Shown here one piece after another: positions 1 through 11,975 of a DNA stretch of 64,000 nt. The stretch lies in contig QANU01099453.1 in assembly GCA_003254905.1 (NCBI GenBank), positions 871,030-935,029 of the forward strand, read 5' to 3'. Below the pieces are notes generated by a model that saw only the letters and a program-made list of their open reading frames with translations, did no database searches and was not told the origin of the DNA. The stretch's first letter is position 1. Each line of letters begins with the position of its first letter. The DNA comes from Nissolia schottii (taxonomy: Eukaryota; Streptophyta; Magnoliopsida; Fabales; Fabaceae). The position numbers and the translations under genes are program-made.

Positions 1-695
1 ATAGTTCATTCAAACACCTTCCTTTACTTCAATAGTTAACTACACATTAGTAAGTTGTAAAGGAGAGATAATAGGTTATTAAAAAGACAATGACCAACAA
101 AATTATGTGACAACCGGTGAATCCGATCATAATAAGAAAAATCTTCTTAAACTTAAACTTTTTTCAATACTGAATCAATACAATCAAACCTAATCTATCA
201 AAACAAAGTACTTGTACAAGTGGATGAAGGAATGTGAAATTGGTTCGGTTGGGGGTGGATGCATTTTGCCTACGTGTGTGGTGTAAAGGTATCACGCAAC
301 ACAATGTATGTGTTTAGAGACCACAAGAGGATGAAAACAAATGAGGACAAGAAAAAGTTAGGAGTTAATACAATGTAAAATGTGAAATAATAATAAAATT
401 TGATTAATTTTAATTTTAAAATAATAAAAAAAAAACTCAGCACAAGAGAATACTTACCTAACAATTTTAGTTTACAAAATTTCATGATAAACATGATGTG
501 AGTACATATAAGGCATATTTGTCAAGAAAGAAAGAAAGAAAGAAAGAAGCAATAGTGGTGGAAAGTAAGTAGGGGGGGTTTCTGTGGCAGCGACCTAACA
601 ATCAATTGTGCACCACGCAATTGCTTGCAACCTTCCCCGCCAATCCATCCCCACACTTACTTTCTCTCCCACATGTACTCTCCAACTGTGGCACA
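1..695. other. Upstream region and 5' leader of the RVE8-like gene
   Basis: AT-rich non-coding DNA. It holds an (AAAG)n microsatellite at about 524-549, just before the likely transcribed leader. I saw no clear TATA box or canonical evening element. An in-frame ATG at 606 would add 30 residues to the protein, but they look like leader sequence and are unlike the family N-terminus, so I prefer the ATG at 696. Confidence 0.5.
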
Positions 696-3296
696 ATGAA
701 CCCCAACACTTCAAATTCCCATTCAGCCATGGCTGCTCCCTCTGATCCCTCTGCCTCCAAGAAGGTCAGGAAGCCTTACACCATCACCAAGTCCAGGGAG
801 AGCTGGTCCGACGAAGAGCACGACAAGTTCCTCGAAGCTCTTCAACTGTTAGTCACGAACACTCTTCCATCACTTCAATTTTATAATCAAGTTTGTGTAT
901 AATTTTTACGTGCATTTATATGATTCGTTCCAACTTTGGGGATTAAAAAAATTGCAGAACCTTTTACTGTTAGTTACTTTGATAGCTTGTTCAACCACGG
1001 AACTCTTCATATAAAAATTATCAAGGAATCATCACGGTCTGTTGTTTGTTTGAGTTTCTGCGATTGAATTGCTGACACGTGTTTCTGAAATTGCTCAGAT
1101 TTGACCGAGATTGGAAGAAAATTGAAGATTTTGTTGGTTCAAAAACAGTTATTCAGGTCAGGAGACACTGCTCTTAGCTTTGTTTGGTTTGTGTTTCAGT
1201 TTCACAGTTTGTTTACTTTTTCTTCCCAGAATTTTATGAATGAAACAGTAAAAAATAAAATAAAAAAAATCTGGTTTTCTGTTTCCGTTTCAAGTTTTTA
1301 CTGTTTCCTTCACAAAATCATTAAAAACATAAAAGAGCTTGAAAACGGGAAATGAAAACTAGAAATAAAAACACAAATCAAACATACATGTGTTCATTTT
1401 CTTTCCAATTTTTCATTTATTTCTGTCACAGGTTATTATTTGTTACTCACCATGAATACTGAATCTTGATCTTCAGATTCGAAGCCATGCCCAGAAGTAC
1501 TTTCTGAAAGTTCAAAAGAATGGGACAATGGCGCATGTGCCTCCTCCTCGTCCTAAGCGCAAAGCTGCTCATCCTTACCCACAAAAGGCATCAAAAAACG
1601 GTTTGCTTCTCTGCTTAAGATGGGTGATGTTCTGTTCCTAAAAGCACAAGAAGGTGTGCATCTCTCTGACATTTGCTATGTCATGTAATTGGCAGTTTTG
1701 ATGCCATTGCCAGCACAAATGGCTTATGTTTCTTCCACAAACAGGCTTGCACCTGGGTATGCCACATGGGATGAGAATTCCATGCTCATCAATGCTGCTG
1801 GATCCAGCAAATCCATGCCCTCTCAGGATGAACACATGAACAATCTTCATGGAAATGAAGGTATGCATACTTCTCTATGTTGTTTGTTTGTCTATTTGAC
1901 ATTAATGATCTACAATGGCTGTACTAAATGGAACTTTCCACCACTTATTATGTTATATGACATTACTGATTCAGCTGATATTGGATCAAAGGGGATAACA
2001 CGGATTAGCAGCAGCAGTCTTAGCGGTGTTGGGAGCTCTACGAGAATGCTTCCAGCTACCACCGAGATGCCACAAACTCGGGTGGTTCATTGTAATGATC
2101 TTGTTTGTGTTGATTTTTGTTAAGAATGAAATCAGTAACTAGTGGTGACTGGCTCAACTTTACGAAAATCTTACAGGTTTGCCAGATTTTGCTGAAGTTT
2201 ACAGCTTCATTGGAAGTGTTTTTGATCCTGATACAAAAGGCCATGTCCAGAAGCTGAAGGAAATGGATCCCATAAATTTTGAAACCGTGAGTTGAATAGA
2301 ACTTATCACTATCATCATTCAGTTAGATCACATGCAGTGAGAAAAGACATTGTAGGGGTAAAATGTAAATGTAATTTAATAAGGAGGTACAAAATATAAC
2401 TCCAAATTTCTTTAACTCCGAATTGCATGTTAGAAATTTCTTCCACGCATAGAATAGCCCTCTTGTTCCTTAACTCATATCCTCTCTCCTTCCGCGGTTT
2501 TGCATACACCAGGAAAGCAAAAAGTGGCACAAAATGGACAAATGAGTAGACAAACTTATTTTTGTTAAATTAGTTATTAGTTGAATGAGAACTAACATGT
2601 ATTTGGTGTTCTTCTGCAGGTCTTGTTGTTAATGAAAAACCTCACTGTCAACTTGTCTAGCCCTGACTTTGAGCACATTGTAAGGTTCAAAATCAAACTC
2701 AAATTTAATCATGATAATTTGCAAATGTGTGTGTTTGTTTCCCTTTTGCATGAATTGTACCTTTATTCTTTCGCAGTCTCATTCTCTCTGCACTATTTTG
2801 CACTCCGATTAATCATGTATAGAGCCTTTGCCGTGGATTAATCAAGGTGAAATGCCAAATCCACAGATATTGGTTTTGCTATCTGTAGTAGGAGATGCAA
2901 CCCCTTGTCCATGGTATTTTTATTTTTCTGAGCAAATAATACAAGATCACTGATGACTGATCGAATACCATGTTTATGGTTCTGAATCATAACTCCTCCC
3001 GGTTAAGCATAAAGTTTTATGGTTATTATTGCATAACATGTTATAGTGAGCCAAAATATCGACTAACATGTTTTTTGGGCAAGGCCTAGGTCTCACTTTG
3101 TGGACCTGGCGAAGGGGCCTCTTAGTGAGACCCCTAGTAGCCCCCCTATTGCGCTTTCACTGCTTTGTTTATTTTACCAGCTCCTCATTATTGTTTTGTA
3201 TAGAGGAATGTCATGTCATCATATGATGCCAATACCAAGACAGTAGGAGCTGCAGTAAGAGTTGATGCCAATAAGCAGACAACTACCATTTGTTGA
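696..3296 (+). CDS. RVE8-like: REVEILLE 8-like (LCL clade) single-MYB transcription factor
   Basis: Coding exons are 696-847, 1099-1156, 1477-1600, 1696-1860, 1975-2091, 2177-2286, 2620-2679 and 3204-3296. All have GT-AG borders and consistent phase, giving 292 aa, close to the usual length of the RVE4/6/8 clade. The MYB-like domain covers about residues 33-83 and ends in SHAQKYF (73-79), the signature of CCA1/LHY/RVE proteins. The conserved C-terminal LCL region lies at about 206-262 and includes [17 protein letters not shown]. Proteins of this clade bind evening elements and activate evening-phased clock genes in the nucleus; that role is inferred from the family. The exon 5 donor (GTAATG) gives HCLPDF where many relatives have HGLPDF, so this is the least certain junction. 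RVE4, RVE6 and RVE8 cannot be told apart by eye. Confidence 0.92.
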
Positions 3297-3770
3297 TTTG
3301 GTACGCATTTTTTCCTCTCATTTCAGAGATTTAATTCGCTTACAGTTTCCATATCTTGGTTTGTATTTTAAGGTCTCCTTTTACAATCAGCTGCAGGTCA
3401 AATTTGGATGGAAGACTGAGATTTTGCTTGGCAAAGCAGCACGGCAGGCGCCTATGCACTCTCTGGGAAGCTTATAAATGCAACCATTAGCCTTTGTAAT
3501 CACAGCCAGGAGAGTGTATATGCTGGAAATGCTGAAGAGCCAAAACAATATTCTTCAGCTAATTCTGAGTATACATAAGCTTTTGGCTATTGCGGTGATT
3601 ATAGTTCTCCTAGCTATATTGTAGGATGTGGTTTTCATTCAAATAGAAACACAGGCCCTGATATTAATACAAAGATATTTTTGATGGATCAAGTGTATTA
3701 AAAGATGGAGGGGGGAGAGGGGTTACTATTATTATCAATAATGTGGTTTTTTCATTGCTGAATAATATGT
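3297..3770 (+). other. Probable 3' UTR of the RVE8-like gene, possibly with an intron
   Basis: The sequence after the stop codon has no ORF with family similarity. A GT at 3301 and a pyrimidine-rich CTGCAG ending at 3396 could border a 3' UTR intron of about 96 nt. The 3' end is probably near 3650-3770, judged only from AT-rich composition. Confidence 0.4.
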
Positions 3771-4269
3771 ATAAAGACATACCTGGCAATGCTTCATTTT
3801 CTTGTTTCAAAGGCCAGATAAATAATGAAATAGGATACTCACTCCTATGTATTGTACTGTACCACTCATGAGAGAAGCCAGCTTATTTGCTAGTGACATG
3901 ACGAACTTGACAAATCTTTCTGGTACATTTAAGACAAAAGATAACCTAATCAACAAACAGCAGCTAAAAACACCGGCAAGAATCACAAAAATGTTTATTT
4001 TTGGTATAGATGTGCTGGATCTTCAATTATTAGCACTCAGATAAAGAATTGAGGCAATGCACTTCACTTTCCACACAATTTCTTCAACTAATAATATCAT
4101 CAATCAAACGGCCAGAAAGGTAGTTTTCACGGATTACTTTGCAAAATATTCAAAATTGGAAATAGTGATATTCTTTTATTACGTAAAATAGAATAATATT
4201 CTAAAATTAAAGGAATTTTTACACAAATATGCATTGAAACTAAACATATGCTTATAATAAGCTTCTAGT
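3771..4269. other. Intergenic AT-rich DNA
   Basis: About 500 bp between the RVE8-like 3' region and the first Mutator-like element. No gene, RNA or clear repeat seen. The short ORF at 3847-4044 has no recognisable family. Confidence 0.4.
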
Positions 4270-4304
4270 AAATTTTTTACAAAACATATAGACAACGGTA
4301 CTAA

Positions 4305-4515
4305 AATCGCCATTGCTTGTGGCAATTTCAGTACCATTTTTAAAAAAACAAGTGTCAGGGTGCTGAAATTGTCATGGGGGTGGCGATTTTAGCACCATTT
4401 AAAAAAAATTGTCGGGGGGCTAAAATCGTCATGGGGTGGCGATTTCAGCACTGACATGATTGAAAAGTTCATGCTGAAATCGCCTAGGAGAGTGCCGATT
4501 TTAGACCCCCTGGCC
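4305..4515. repeat. Left subterminal stem-loop array of MULE element 1
   Basis: Four successive imperfect stem-loops of about 30-36 nt. Each has one arm like CTGAAATCGCCA or CTAAAATCGCC and a second arm like TGGCGATTTCAG. The pairs lie at about 4306-4335, 4360-4393, 4418-4451 and 4471-4505. The same design recurs at the right end (12715-13000) and at both ends of element 2. Transposase-binding repeats are one explanation; small-RNA hairpins are another. Confidence 0.7.
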
Positions 4516-4740
4516 AAAATTTTGATTGAACGAAAATGCATCGGGAAAACCCACGAGTTCAACTATAAAATGGGAGGTGGGGGGCTTGAAGCTCTTCACC
4601 AGTCTCTCATTCTTCTTCTTCCTCTTCACCATTCTCCCATCCTTCTCTTTTTCATCATTTCACTTCTCTTATATCTATTCTTCTTTTGTTGATCCTCTTA
4701 TTTCACTTAGGGTGTTTGTGTTTTTGTTTTGATAAAAAAA

Positions 4741-7700
4741 ATGAATAGGGAAGGTGTTGCTGCGTTTATTTTTTATAATGGTTCAGTGCAAAAGAATAAT
4801 GTTGAAAGTGTTGAATTTACTAGTCTACATGATTCTGAGTTTATTGTAATTTGGTCTTCCATGTCATTCGCAGATTTGTGTAATGTAATATCTTCTCATT
4901 TTCAAAAGAGTGTGACAAGTATAAGATATAAAGCTCCAGTGTCTTTCATTGAATGGGTTGGTAAAATTTCAACCTGTGACGATATCTAATGACGCTCAAG
5001 TGCAGCAGATGTTTTATTTATACGAAAATTATAAGACACATCTGAGTAGCATTGATATGTTTGTGAACTTTGAGGAGGTATTTGCGAATGTTGATTTAGG
5101 TGCTAGTCCAAGGTCAAACGAAATGCATCAACAAGACGTTGAGGCAGCATACTGTCAGATGATGAGTTCTTCACAGAGGAAGATGACGATGCAAGCTGGA
5201 GCGATCATAAAAGTGACATTTATGAAAACGATGGAACAAACGGCCATTCAGGTATTATTATAAATTTAGTAACAAAATAAACTATGATAATAATTGTAAT
5301 TGTAATTAGATTTAACTGTTGGGATTCTATAATTAAGTGTTTATAATTTAATGTCAAGTCAGTTAAATCAAAATGGAAATATGTTGTACTAAAATGGGTC
5401 GAACAATATTATATATTAAATTAATTATGCACATTGACAGATATGCAAAATATCCTCTATGCTTGCCTCGTGATGAGGATCTTGCCCATCAGGACTGCAA
5501 ATTTGTTGACTAGAAATTGTAGTTTAGTAGCAAAATAAACTACAATAATAATTGTAATTGTAATTACATTTGAGTAATAGATTTTTTTAATTAATTGTTT
5601 ATAAATTAATGTCAAGTCAGTTAAAGTGGAAATATTTTGTACTAAAACGGGTCCAACAATATTATATCTTAAATTAATTATGTACATCAACGGATATGCA
5701 AAGTATGCTCTATGCTTGCCTCGTGATGAGGATATTGCGTATCAGAAGTACAAATCTGTTGACTATAATAATAATTTTAATTGCCTGTTATTACATTAAA
5801 TTAATTAATGGTTTTATTAAATGATACAGATGACGAAGGAAATGCACAATCAGATGGTCTACTAGCTTTCTTGCGCACCTTTGATGTTGAGGAGATGCGT
5901 GCATCTAATTTTGGAGATTTGGATAATGATTATTTTGCAGATGATGATTTGTACATAGGAAAATATTTTGCTGATAAGGATGCAGTTAAAGAAGCTGTTG
6001 CAAGTCATTGCTTATGTATTGGGGTTGATTACAAAATTAAAGAGTCTGAACTGACGACATACTTTTACAAATGCAAGAACTTGGGCTAAGGATGTGAATG
6101 GCTTATCAGGGCCACACTGAAAAAAAAAGTTGCTATTGGGAGGTCACAAAATACAATGGCCCTCACACTTGCCTTACTACACGGCTTACACGCGACCACT
6201 CAAAGTTGAGTTCTTTCAAGATTATTGGCATGATATTGGCATAGATAAGGGCGAAGCCAACAATGCCTATAAAATCCATTCAAGCGACTGTTATGGATCG
6301 TGAAGGATATTGGTCATCATAAAGAAAAGCTTGGTTTGCAAAGCAAAATGCAATTGTACAAGTCCACGACAATTGGGAACAATTCTACAATGACTTGCCA
6401 TATTGGTTAATTGCATTACAACATTTTGATAATTCATGCCCATATGAAGTTGAAACTGTTGATGCTTACAACCGCGATGGATCTATTAGGACAGATGTTA
6501 TAACTTTTCGATGTGCTTTTGGGGTTTTGACCCTTGTATTAACACATTCAATTACTGCAAGCCTATGATTCAGGTAAATGGAACACACGTGTATGGAAAA
6601 TACAAGGGTGTTTTGTTGATGCATCAACACAAGAGGGTAATCAAAACATTGTTCCCATTGCATTTGCAATTGTCGAGTGTGAAACAGGAAATGCATGGTA
6701 TTTTTTGTTGAAACATTTGCAGCAATCGTTACCAAAGGGACGCCAAATTGGCTTGATATCTGATCGGCACGAGTCTGTAAAGTCCGCAGTACGACGAATG
6801 AGTGATTAGTGGGCATACCATCTGTACTGTATCAGACATATTGCACAAAATTTTGCCAGACACTTCAAAGTGAAGTTCATGGAAAACCTTGTGAAGGCTA
6901 TTGGTAAGTTACATTTTTTTTACTACTTCTGTTTACAGTTTTCCATATAAATATTTATTTCATTACATTTGAGTATGAGTTTTTGGACATTTCTTTTATA
7001 GGGCATTCAAGCACAGTAGAGCAATACAATCCTTGTTATGAAAGACTGCGGCAGCATAATGAAGCGTATGCCGCTTGAATTGACGAGATCTCTAGAGAAA
7101 AATGGATTTGTGCCTTCAATGATGGACGCCTCTGCTCCCATATGACGACAAATCTAGCCGAGTCAATGAACTCTAAATTTATAGAGGCTCGCAATTTTCT
7201 GATAACGGCATTAGTGCAAGAGACGTATTTCAAGACATCTGCTTTGTTTGTTACAAACGCGAGAAATGCACATGCTTAAAGGAATAAAGGTCACAAATAC
7301 TCAAAGTTTTTTACTGAAATACTACAAAAAATGATGACACAAATAGGGATGTTGCAGGTTATACTTACCTTTATGCAATAGTAAATCCATTTTTACAAGT
7401 TTTGGATTTTGGTTATGAAGTTCACGTTTGTGTATTGCAGGTTCACAAATTTTCAAGAGTTTCGCAAGTGTTCCATTGCAAGGATTTATCATTAGGCAAA
7501 CAATTCAAGGTTGATCTGAGGAGCACATACTGTGACTGTGACGCTTTTCAAAAATTTAAGTTTCCGTGTGTTCATGTAATGGCATGCTGCGACATTGCGA
7601 GTCTGGATTGGCAGACATATGTCGACAATGTTTACACCATGGACAACCTTTGTAAGGTGTACGAGAAAGATTTTCAGGTTGTTGGCTACAAATCAACGTG

Positions 7701-7902
7701 GCCTCGAGTCACATATACGCTCGTTATTCCAGATGAAATTTTGAAGCACAGCAAACCGGGCCGACCGAAATCTACTCATTTCCGAAATGAAACGGATTTT
7801 GCAGAGAGACAGCGACAAAGACGTTGTAAACTTTGTCGTGGAACAGGTCACAACAATAGTCATTGTCCACACACTGGTGCGGGGCTAAGTCAACAGTCGT
7901 AG
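4741..7902 (+). pseudogene. MuDR-type Mutator transposase, decayed
   Basis: The coding sequence starts with the ATG at 4741 (MNREGVAAFIFYNG), the usual N-terminal domain of legume MULE transposases. It shifts frame near 4958 into VKFQPVTISNDAQVQQMF, and an acidic segment plus the MuDR DNA-binding domain follows at 5808-6089 (KYFADKDAVKEAVASHC). The catalytic core at about 6540-6800 shows THVYGKYKG and LISDRHESVKSA. The first catalytic Asp, usually in DGTHLYGKY, reads Asn (VNGTHVYGKY). The third acidic motif, NLAESMNS, is near 7150. The SWIM zinc finger (CDCDAFQKFKFPCVHVMAC) and a C-terminal CCHC-like knuckle (CKLCRGTGHNNSHCPH) lie in the open frame 7402-7902. Several stops between 6086 and 7280 show it is dead. 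It is convergent with the PMD gene of the same element. Confidence 0.88.
5264..5770. repeat. Tandem duplication of about 253 bp inside the transposase locus
   Basis: Two units in direct repeat share ATATGCAAARTATSCTCTAT followed by GCTTGCCTCGTGATGAGGAT, at 5441 and 5694, a period of about 253 bp. They also share AT-rich blocks beginning AGTARCAAAATAAACTA. The units lie in what should be an intron or linker of the transposase gene. Confidence 0.7.
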
Positions 7903-8039
7903 AACAATAATATCGTCACATGATAAATATTTTTCTATGTAAAAACTCTATGTGAAACGTGTTATTATGAAGATTGATTTGCCTAACACCCATGTGAAAC
8001 ATGTTATTATGCCTAACACCCATATGAACATTGATTTGG
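7903..8039. other. Transposase 3' flank
   Basis: Short spacer holding the repeated phrase CCTAACACCCATRTGAA, which leads into the telomere-like block. No gene seen. Confidence 0.4.
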
Positions 8040-9180
8040 GTTACACCTGTGTTTATGTTTAGGTTTACGGTTTCAAGTTATGGTTAGGGTTTAATTTTAA
8101 GGCTAATGTTAGATTTTAGGATTTAGGGTTAATGTTTAGGTTTAAGGTTAAGGTTAGGATTTAGGGTTATGGTTATGGTTTAGGGGTAATGTCAGGGTTT
8201 ATGTTAGGGTTTAGTATTAGAGTTAAGGTTTATGGTAGGGTTTATGATTAGGTTTAGAGTTATGATTAGGGTTTAAGGTTAGGTTTTAGGGTTTATGATT
8301 TAATTTTAAGATTAAGGTTAGGGTTATGAGTAGGATTAGGGGTAGGGTTTAAGGTTTATGGTTATGATTAGGGTTAGGATTAAGGTTAAGGTTAGTGTTT
8401 ATTGTTTATGGCTAGGGTTAGGATTAAGGTTAGAGATTAAGATTAAGGTTAATGTTAGGGTTAGGGTTAAGGTTAGGGTTTAATGTTTAGGGTTATGGTT
8501 AGGATTAAGGAGTATGGTCTAGGGTTATGATTAGAGCCTATGTTTAGGATTAGGGTTTAGGATTTATATATTATTATTAGGGTTTAGGGTTTAAGAGTAG
8601 GGTTATGGTTTATGTTAGGGTTTATGATTATGTTTAAGGTTTAAGGTTAGGGTACATGGTTATGATTAGGGTTTAATGTTAGGTTTTAAGGTTTAAGATT
8701 AGGGTTTAGTTGTAGGTTTAGGTTAGGGTTAGGATGTATGTTTAGGATTTATGGTTAGGGTTAGTGGTTAAGGTTATGGTTTAGGGTTAGGGTTTAAGGT
8801 TTATGATTAGGGTTTATGATTAGTGTTTAAGGTTACGATTTAGGTTTTAGGGTTTAATGGTATGGTTTAGGTTTAGGTTTTTAGGGTTTAAGATTAAGGC
8901 TATGGTATATGGTTAGGGTTAGGGTTATAGATTAATGTTAGGGTTTAATATTAAGGTTAAGATTAGGGTTAGGGGTATGGTTTAAGGTTAGGGTTTAATT
9001 TTAAGGTTAAGGTTATAATCAGGGTTAGGGTTTAAAATTTATGAGTAGGGGTAGGATTTATGTTAGGGTTTAATATTATGTTTAGGGTTTAAGGTTAAGG
9101 TATAGGGATATGATTAGGGTTTAAAGTTAGGTTTTAGGTTTTAAGGTTTAATGTTAGGGTTTAGGGTTTAGGTTAGGGTT
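8040..9180. repeat. Degenerate telomere-like block (TTTAGGG/TTAGGG variants)
   Basis: About 1.1 kb made almost wholly of variants of TTTAGGG, GGTTAGGG, GGTTTAAGG and GGTTATGG, all with the G-rich strand on +. Perfect copies of the plant telomere unit are mixed with many one-base variants, so the array is old or was always heterogeneous. It lies inside MULE element 1 between two transposon genes, so it is not a chromosome end. Confidence 0.88.
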
Positions 9181-9481
9181 AATAATAATAATAATAGTAA
9201 TAATAATAACAGTGTTCTATTCTTATTATTATTAATTAATAATAATAATAAGAAAAAGAATAATAGTAATAATAATAATAATACTACGAAGGTTTTATTT
9301 TTATTAATAATAATAATAATAGTAATTATAATAAGAATAAGAATAAGAATAGTAATAATAATAATAGTAATACTAAGAAGGTTCTATTCTTATTAATAAT
9401 AATAATTATAATAATAATAATCATAATAATAAGAAGAAGGAGGAGGATGTTCTATTCATATTAATAATAATAATTATAATA

Positions 9482-9530
<49 letters not shown>

Positions 9531-9690
9531 GGTTCTATTATCAATAATAATGATGATGATGATAATAATTAGGAGGAGGAGGAAGAAATATTCATATTAA
9601 TAATAATTATAATAGTAATGATAAGAAGAAGAAAAAGAAGAAGAAGAAGAAGGTTCTATTCTTAATAATAATAATAATAATAATATTGGA
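9181..9690. repeat. TAA/ATA-rich microsatellite tract with GGTTCTATT spacers
   Basis: Long runs of (AAT)n with interspersed GAA and GGA triplets. They are broken at intervals of roughly 70-110 bp by a recurring GGTTCTATTCTTATTA-like phrase (near 9291, 9369, 9448, 9532 and 9652). This makes it a higher-order tandem repeat and not a plain microsatellite. Confidence 0.8.
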
Positions 9691-9720
9691 TCTAATGAAT
9701 TCAAACAAGTACATGTGCAT

Positions 9721-11975
9721 TCATCTTCGGCCTATGAAGTCTTGGGATTGGCCTACGAGCTTAGGTGCCTTTGTAGGGGTGTATCTATTGGGTGCCCTAA
9801 TATTTTTATGGTCTTGAAGATCATACACCTGCTCAGTTGCGCCATTGGTATTAGCTCCATTGTTATTACCCTGACATCCCATTAACTCCTGCACCAGTCT
9901 TTGCACTCCTCAAACCCCCTCATAAATAGGTTTCCTCTTCTACCAGATATAGGTGACGGTTGCCTCTGATTTGCATCATTTGTGTTGTCATTGTAATCAT
10001 ATGATGCATTCTCTAGCGACTAATTTAAATTAAACGGTACCCTAACCCTAGTGTCTGAACTTGACGGCTCAAAAATACCTCTATGTACTTTCACACGATC
10101 CACGTCAACCGATATTCTTGGTGATTGTACGGGTGGTTGGCTAAATCTTGAAGAAGATCCTACATGGAAGGACCTTCTACCATATGACTGTTGCTCACTG
10201 TACCCTTCACCAAGAAGAGGACATTGTGTGTCGGGTTTGTATGGAGGTGGAGTGACTTCAACTTCAACTGGGTATGGAGTCACTTTAACTTTATCAGCTT
10301 CATTATGAGGATATTGTGACGATGAGGGGCTAGGGTTGAACAATTCAAAGTTCTCGTCAATTTGGTGTAATTGTTGAGTCATTTGTTCGCCTAGCAAAGC
10401 ATAGAAACCAGGCTGGGGAGGCGGATCATACAAATCAGTTTGGAGAGCCGAAGCATAGAAATCGGACTGGGGAGGCGGAGCAAAGAAACCATGTTAGGTA
10501 GGCGGGACATAGAAAACATGCGGATGCGCACCATCAAATCCATGTGGTGAGGGCACGGGCACATAACCATGAGGCGACGAAGTATTTCCTTAAGAAATAT
10601 ACGACCATTATCCAAATACCACTGCCAATACTGCACAGTTGGTCTATAAGTAATAAGTCTCTCAGTGACTAGTGCTACGCAGTTGTCCCACATCTGAATC
10701 CACTGGTAATGTCTTTGCACCCAGTTTATACACGTAAACACTTGTGGAGTTTCCCTCAAATTGAGATTATGAGCACGGCCTAGAATGTTGCAGCTAGGCC
10801 CAACATACATCGTTTGAACTAGACCAAATTGGCGGAGCACATGATTAGTTGCATGCCACTCAACAATTTCAAAGCATATTAGTGGGCATACTATTGACCG
10901 CGTACCCCATTAATTCTTCACTTCCCCTAGGATGACTCCGCGACAACCTTGGGTTCATGATATGGTTGCCATATAAACTGCACATAAAAATAATTAGTTA
11001 CAGTGGGATATTAACAAAACACAATTGTTTATAATATTTTAACTACTTAATCTATACCGTGTCTGGGGTCATGTCGTTTATGGCTTTTCTGCATTCTTTG
11101 ACGGTAATATTATGGACATTGGGAATATACACATGATCAACCCATCTGCAGGATATTATATTAATTAAGTTACTAATAAAAAAAAGGGCACAATTAAACT
11201 AGTAATAAACATTGGACTTGTCAACTTAATAAACTATTACATTGTCGTAAGGGAAAAATGGAACTGGTTCTGGTCATGTGGATTGGGTGTAAGTGTAGGA
11301 AATCTATGAAAAGCCCACACTTGAAAAAGCACCATACAACCACTGATTCCTTTACAATTTACGTGTGTAGCACGACATAAAGATCTTTGAAGCATGGCCA
11401 AAATAGCTAAACTTCAACTATATTTTCCTAGGCCACCCAAATCTCGAAGAATAGTCAAGTACTTCGAATGGATCCAGTTACCATGCTTATCACAAAACAA
11501 AATATTATCAAACAACTGCAAAATATATTCGCGCACATGCCATGTCACTATTTGCTACATGTCATGCTCATCAATATCATAGCGAATAACAGCGTCAAAA
11601 TTATTGTTCAGCCACACCAAATTAATGAATGCTTTGTATATGTCATTGGGACCAGATGTAACTCTAAGAAGTTCCTGACATAGATTTACAAGACTTGGTC
11701 CCAAGAATACAATCTCCAATACGATTACAGTTTCACCCTTATTGGTAATCCCAAGTATCATGTTCACATCCTCCAATGTGATTGCACACTCATTGTGTGG
11801 AAGATGAAATATGTGAGTTTCTAGCCACCACCGCCTAACAAGCGCAGAAATAAGTCTTTGGTTCACTCCAATTTGGGGTAACAAGGCCACTTGTAACAAA
11901 CTGGCATTTTCCAAATATGGTCGTATAAGGGGATTCGGTGGCTCAATAACCCTGTGTCTCGTCCGCAACCGCCGC
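9721..11975 (-). pseudogene. Plant mobile domain (PMD, MAIN-like) protein of MULE element 1, decayed
   Basis: Read on the minus strand from 11975. The first block has RTRHRVIEPPNPLIRPYLEN then QIGVNQRLISALVRRW and ECAITLEDVNMILGI, the core of the plant mobile domain (PF10536). A second exon at about 11152-11060 has WVDHVYIPNVHN and KECRKAINDMTPD. A third block (about 10980-10580) has FGLVQTMYVGPSCNILGRAH and YRPTVQYWQWYLDNGR. The C-terminal region (10433-10020) is rich in Pro and Tyr and ends FNLN at a stop where element 2 continues into DLNELP. Downstream, 9906-9721 still shows NIRAPNRYTPTKAP in frame pieces. Such genes are often mis-annotated as 'phosphatase 7 long form'; no phosphatase domain is present. 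Host MAIN/MAIL1 proteins act in silencing and genome stability; the transposon role is unknown. Confidence 0.85.

Noticed and set aside
3062-3170. Possible separate element with AGGTCTCACT and AGTGAGACCCCT inverted words in the last intron of the RVE8-like gene
   Set aside because: Only about 12 bp of inverted match and no target duplication; too little to call.
8040-9180. True telomere or chromosome end
   Set aside because: The block is flanked on both sides by parts of one transposon, and the repeats are highly degenerate.
9721-11975. Serine/threonine phosphatase 7 long form
   Set aside because: This is a common mislabel. The motifs are those of the plant mobile domain, and no phosphatase signature (GDxHG, GDxVDRG) is present.
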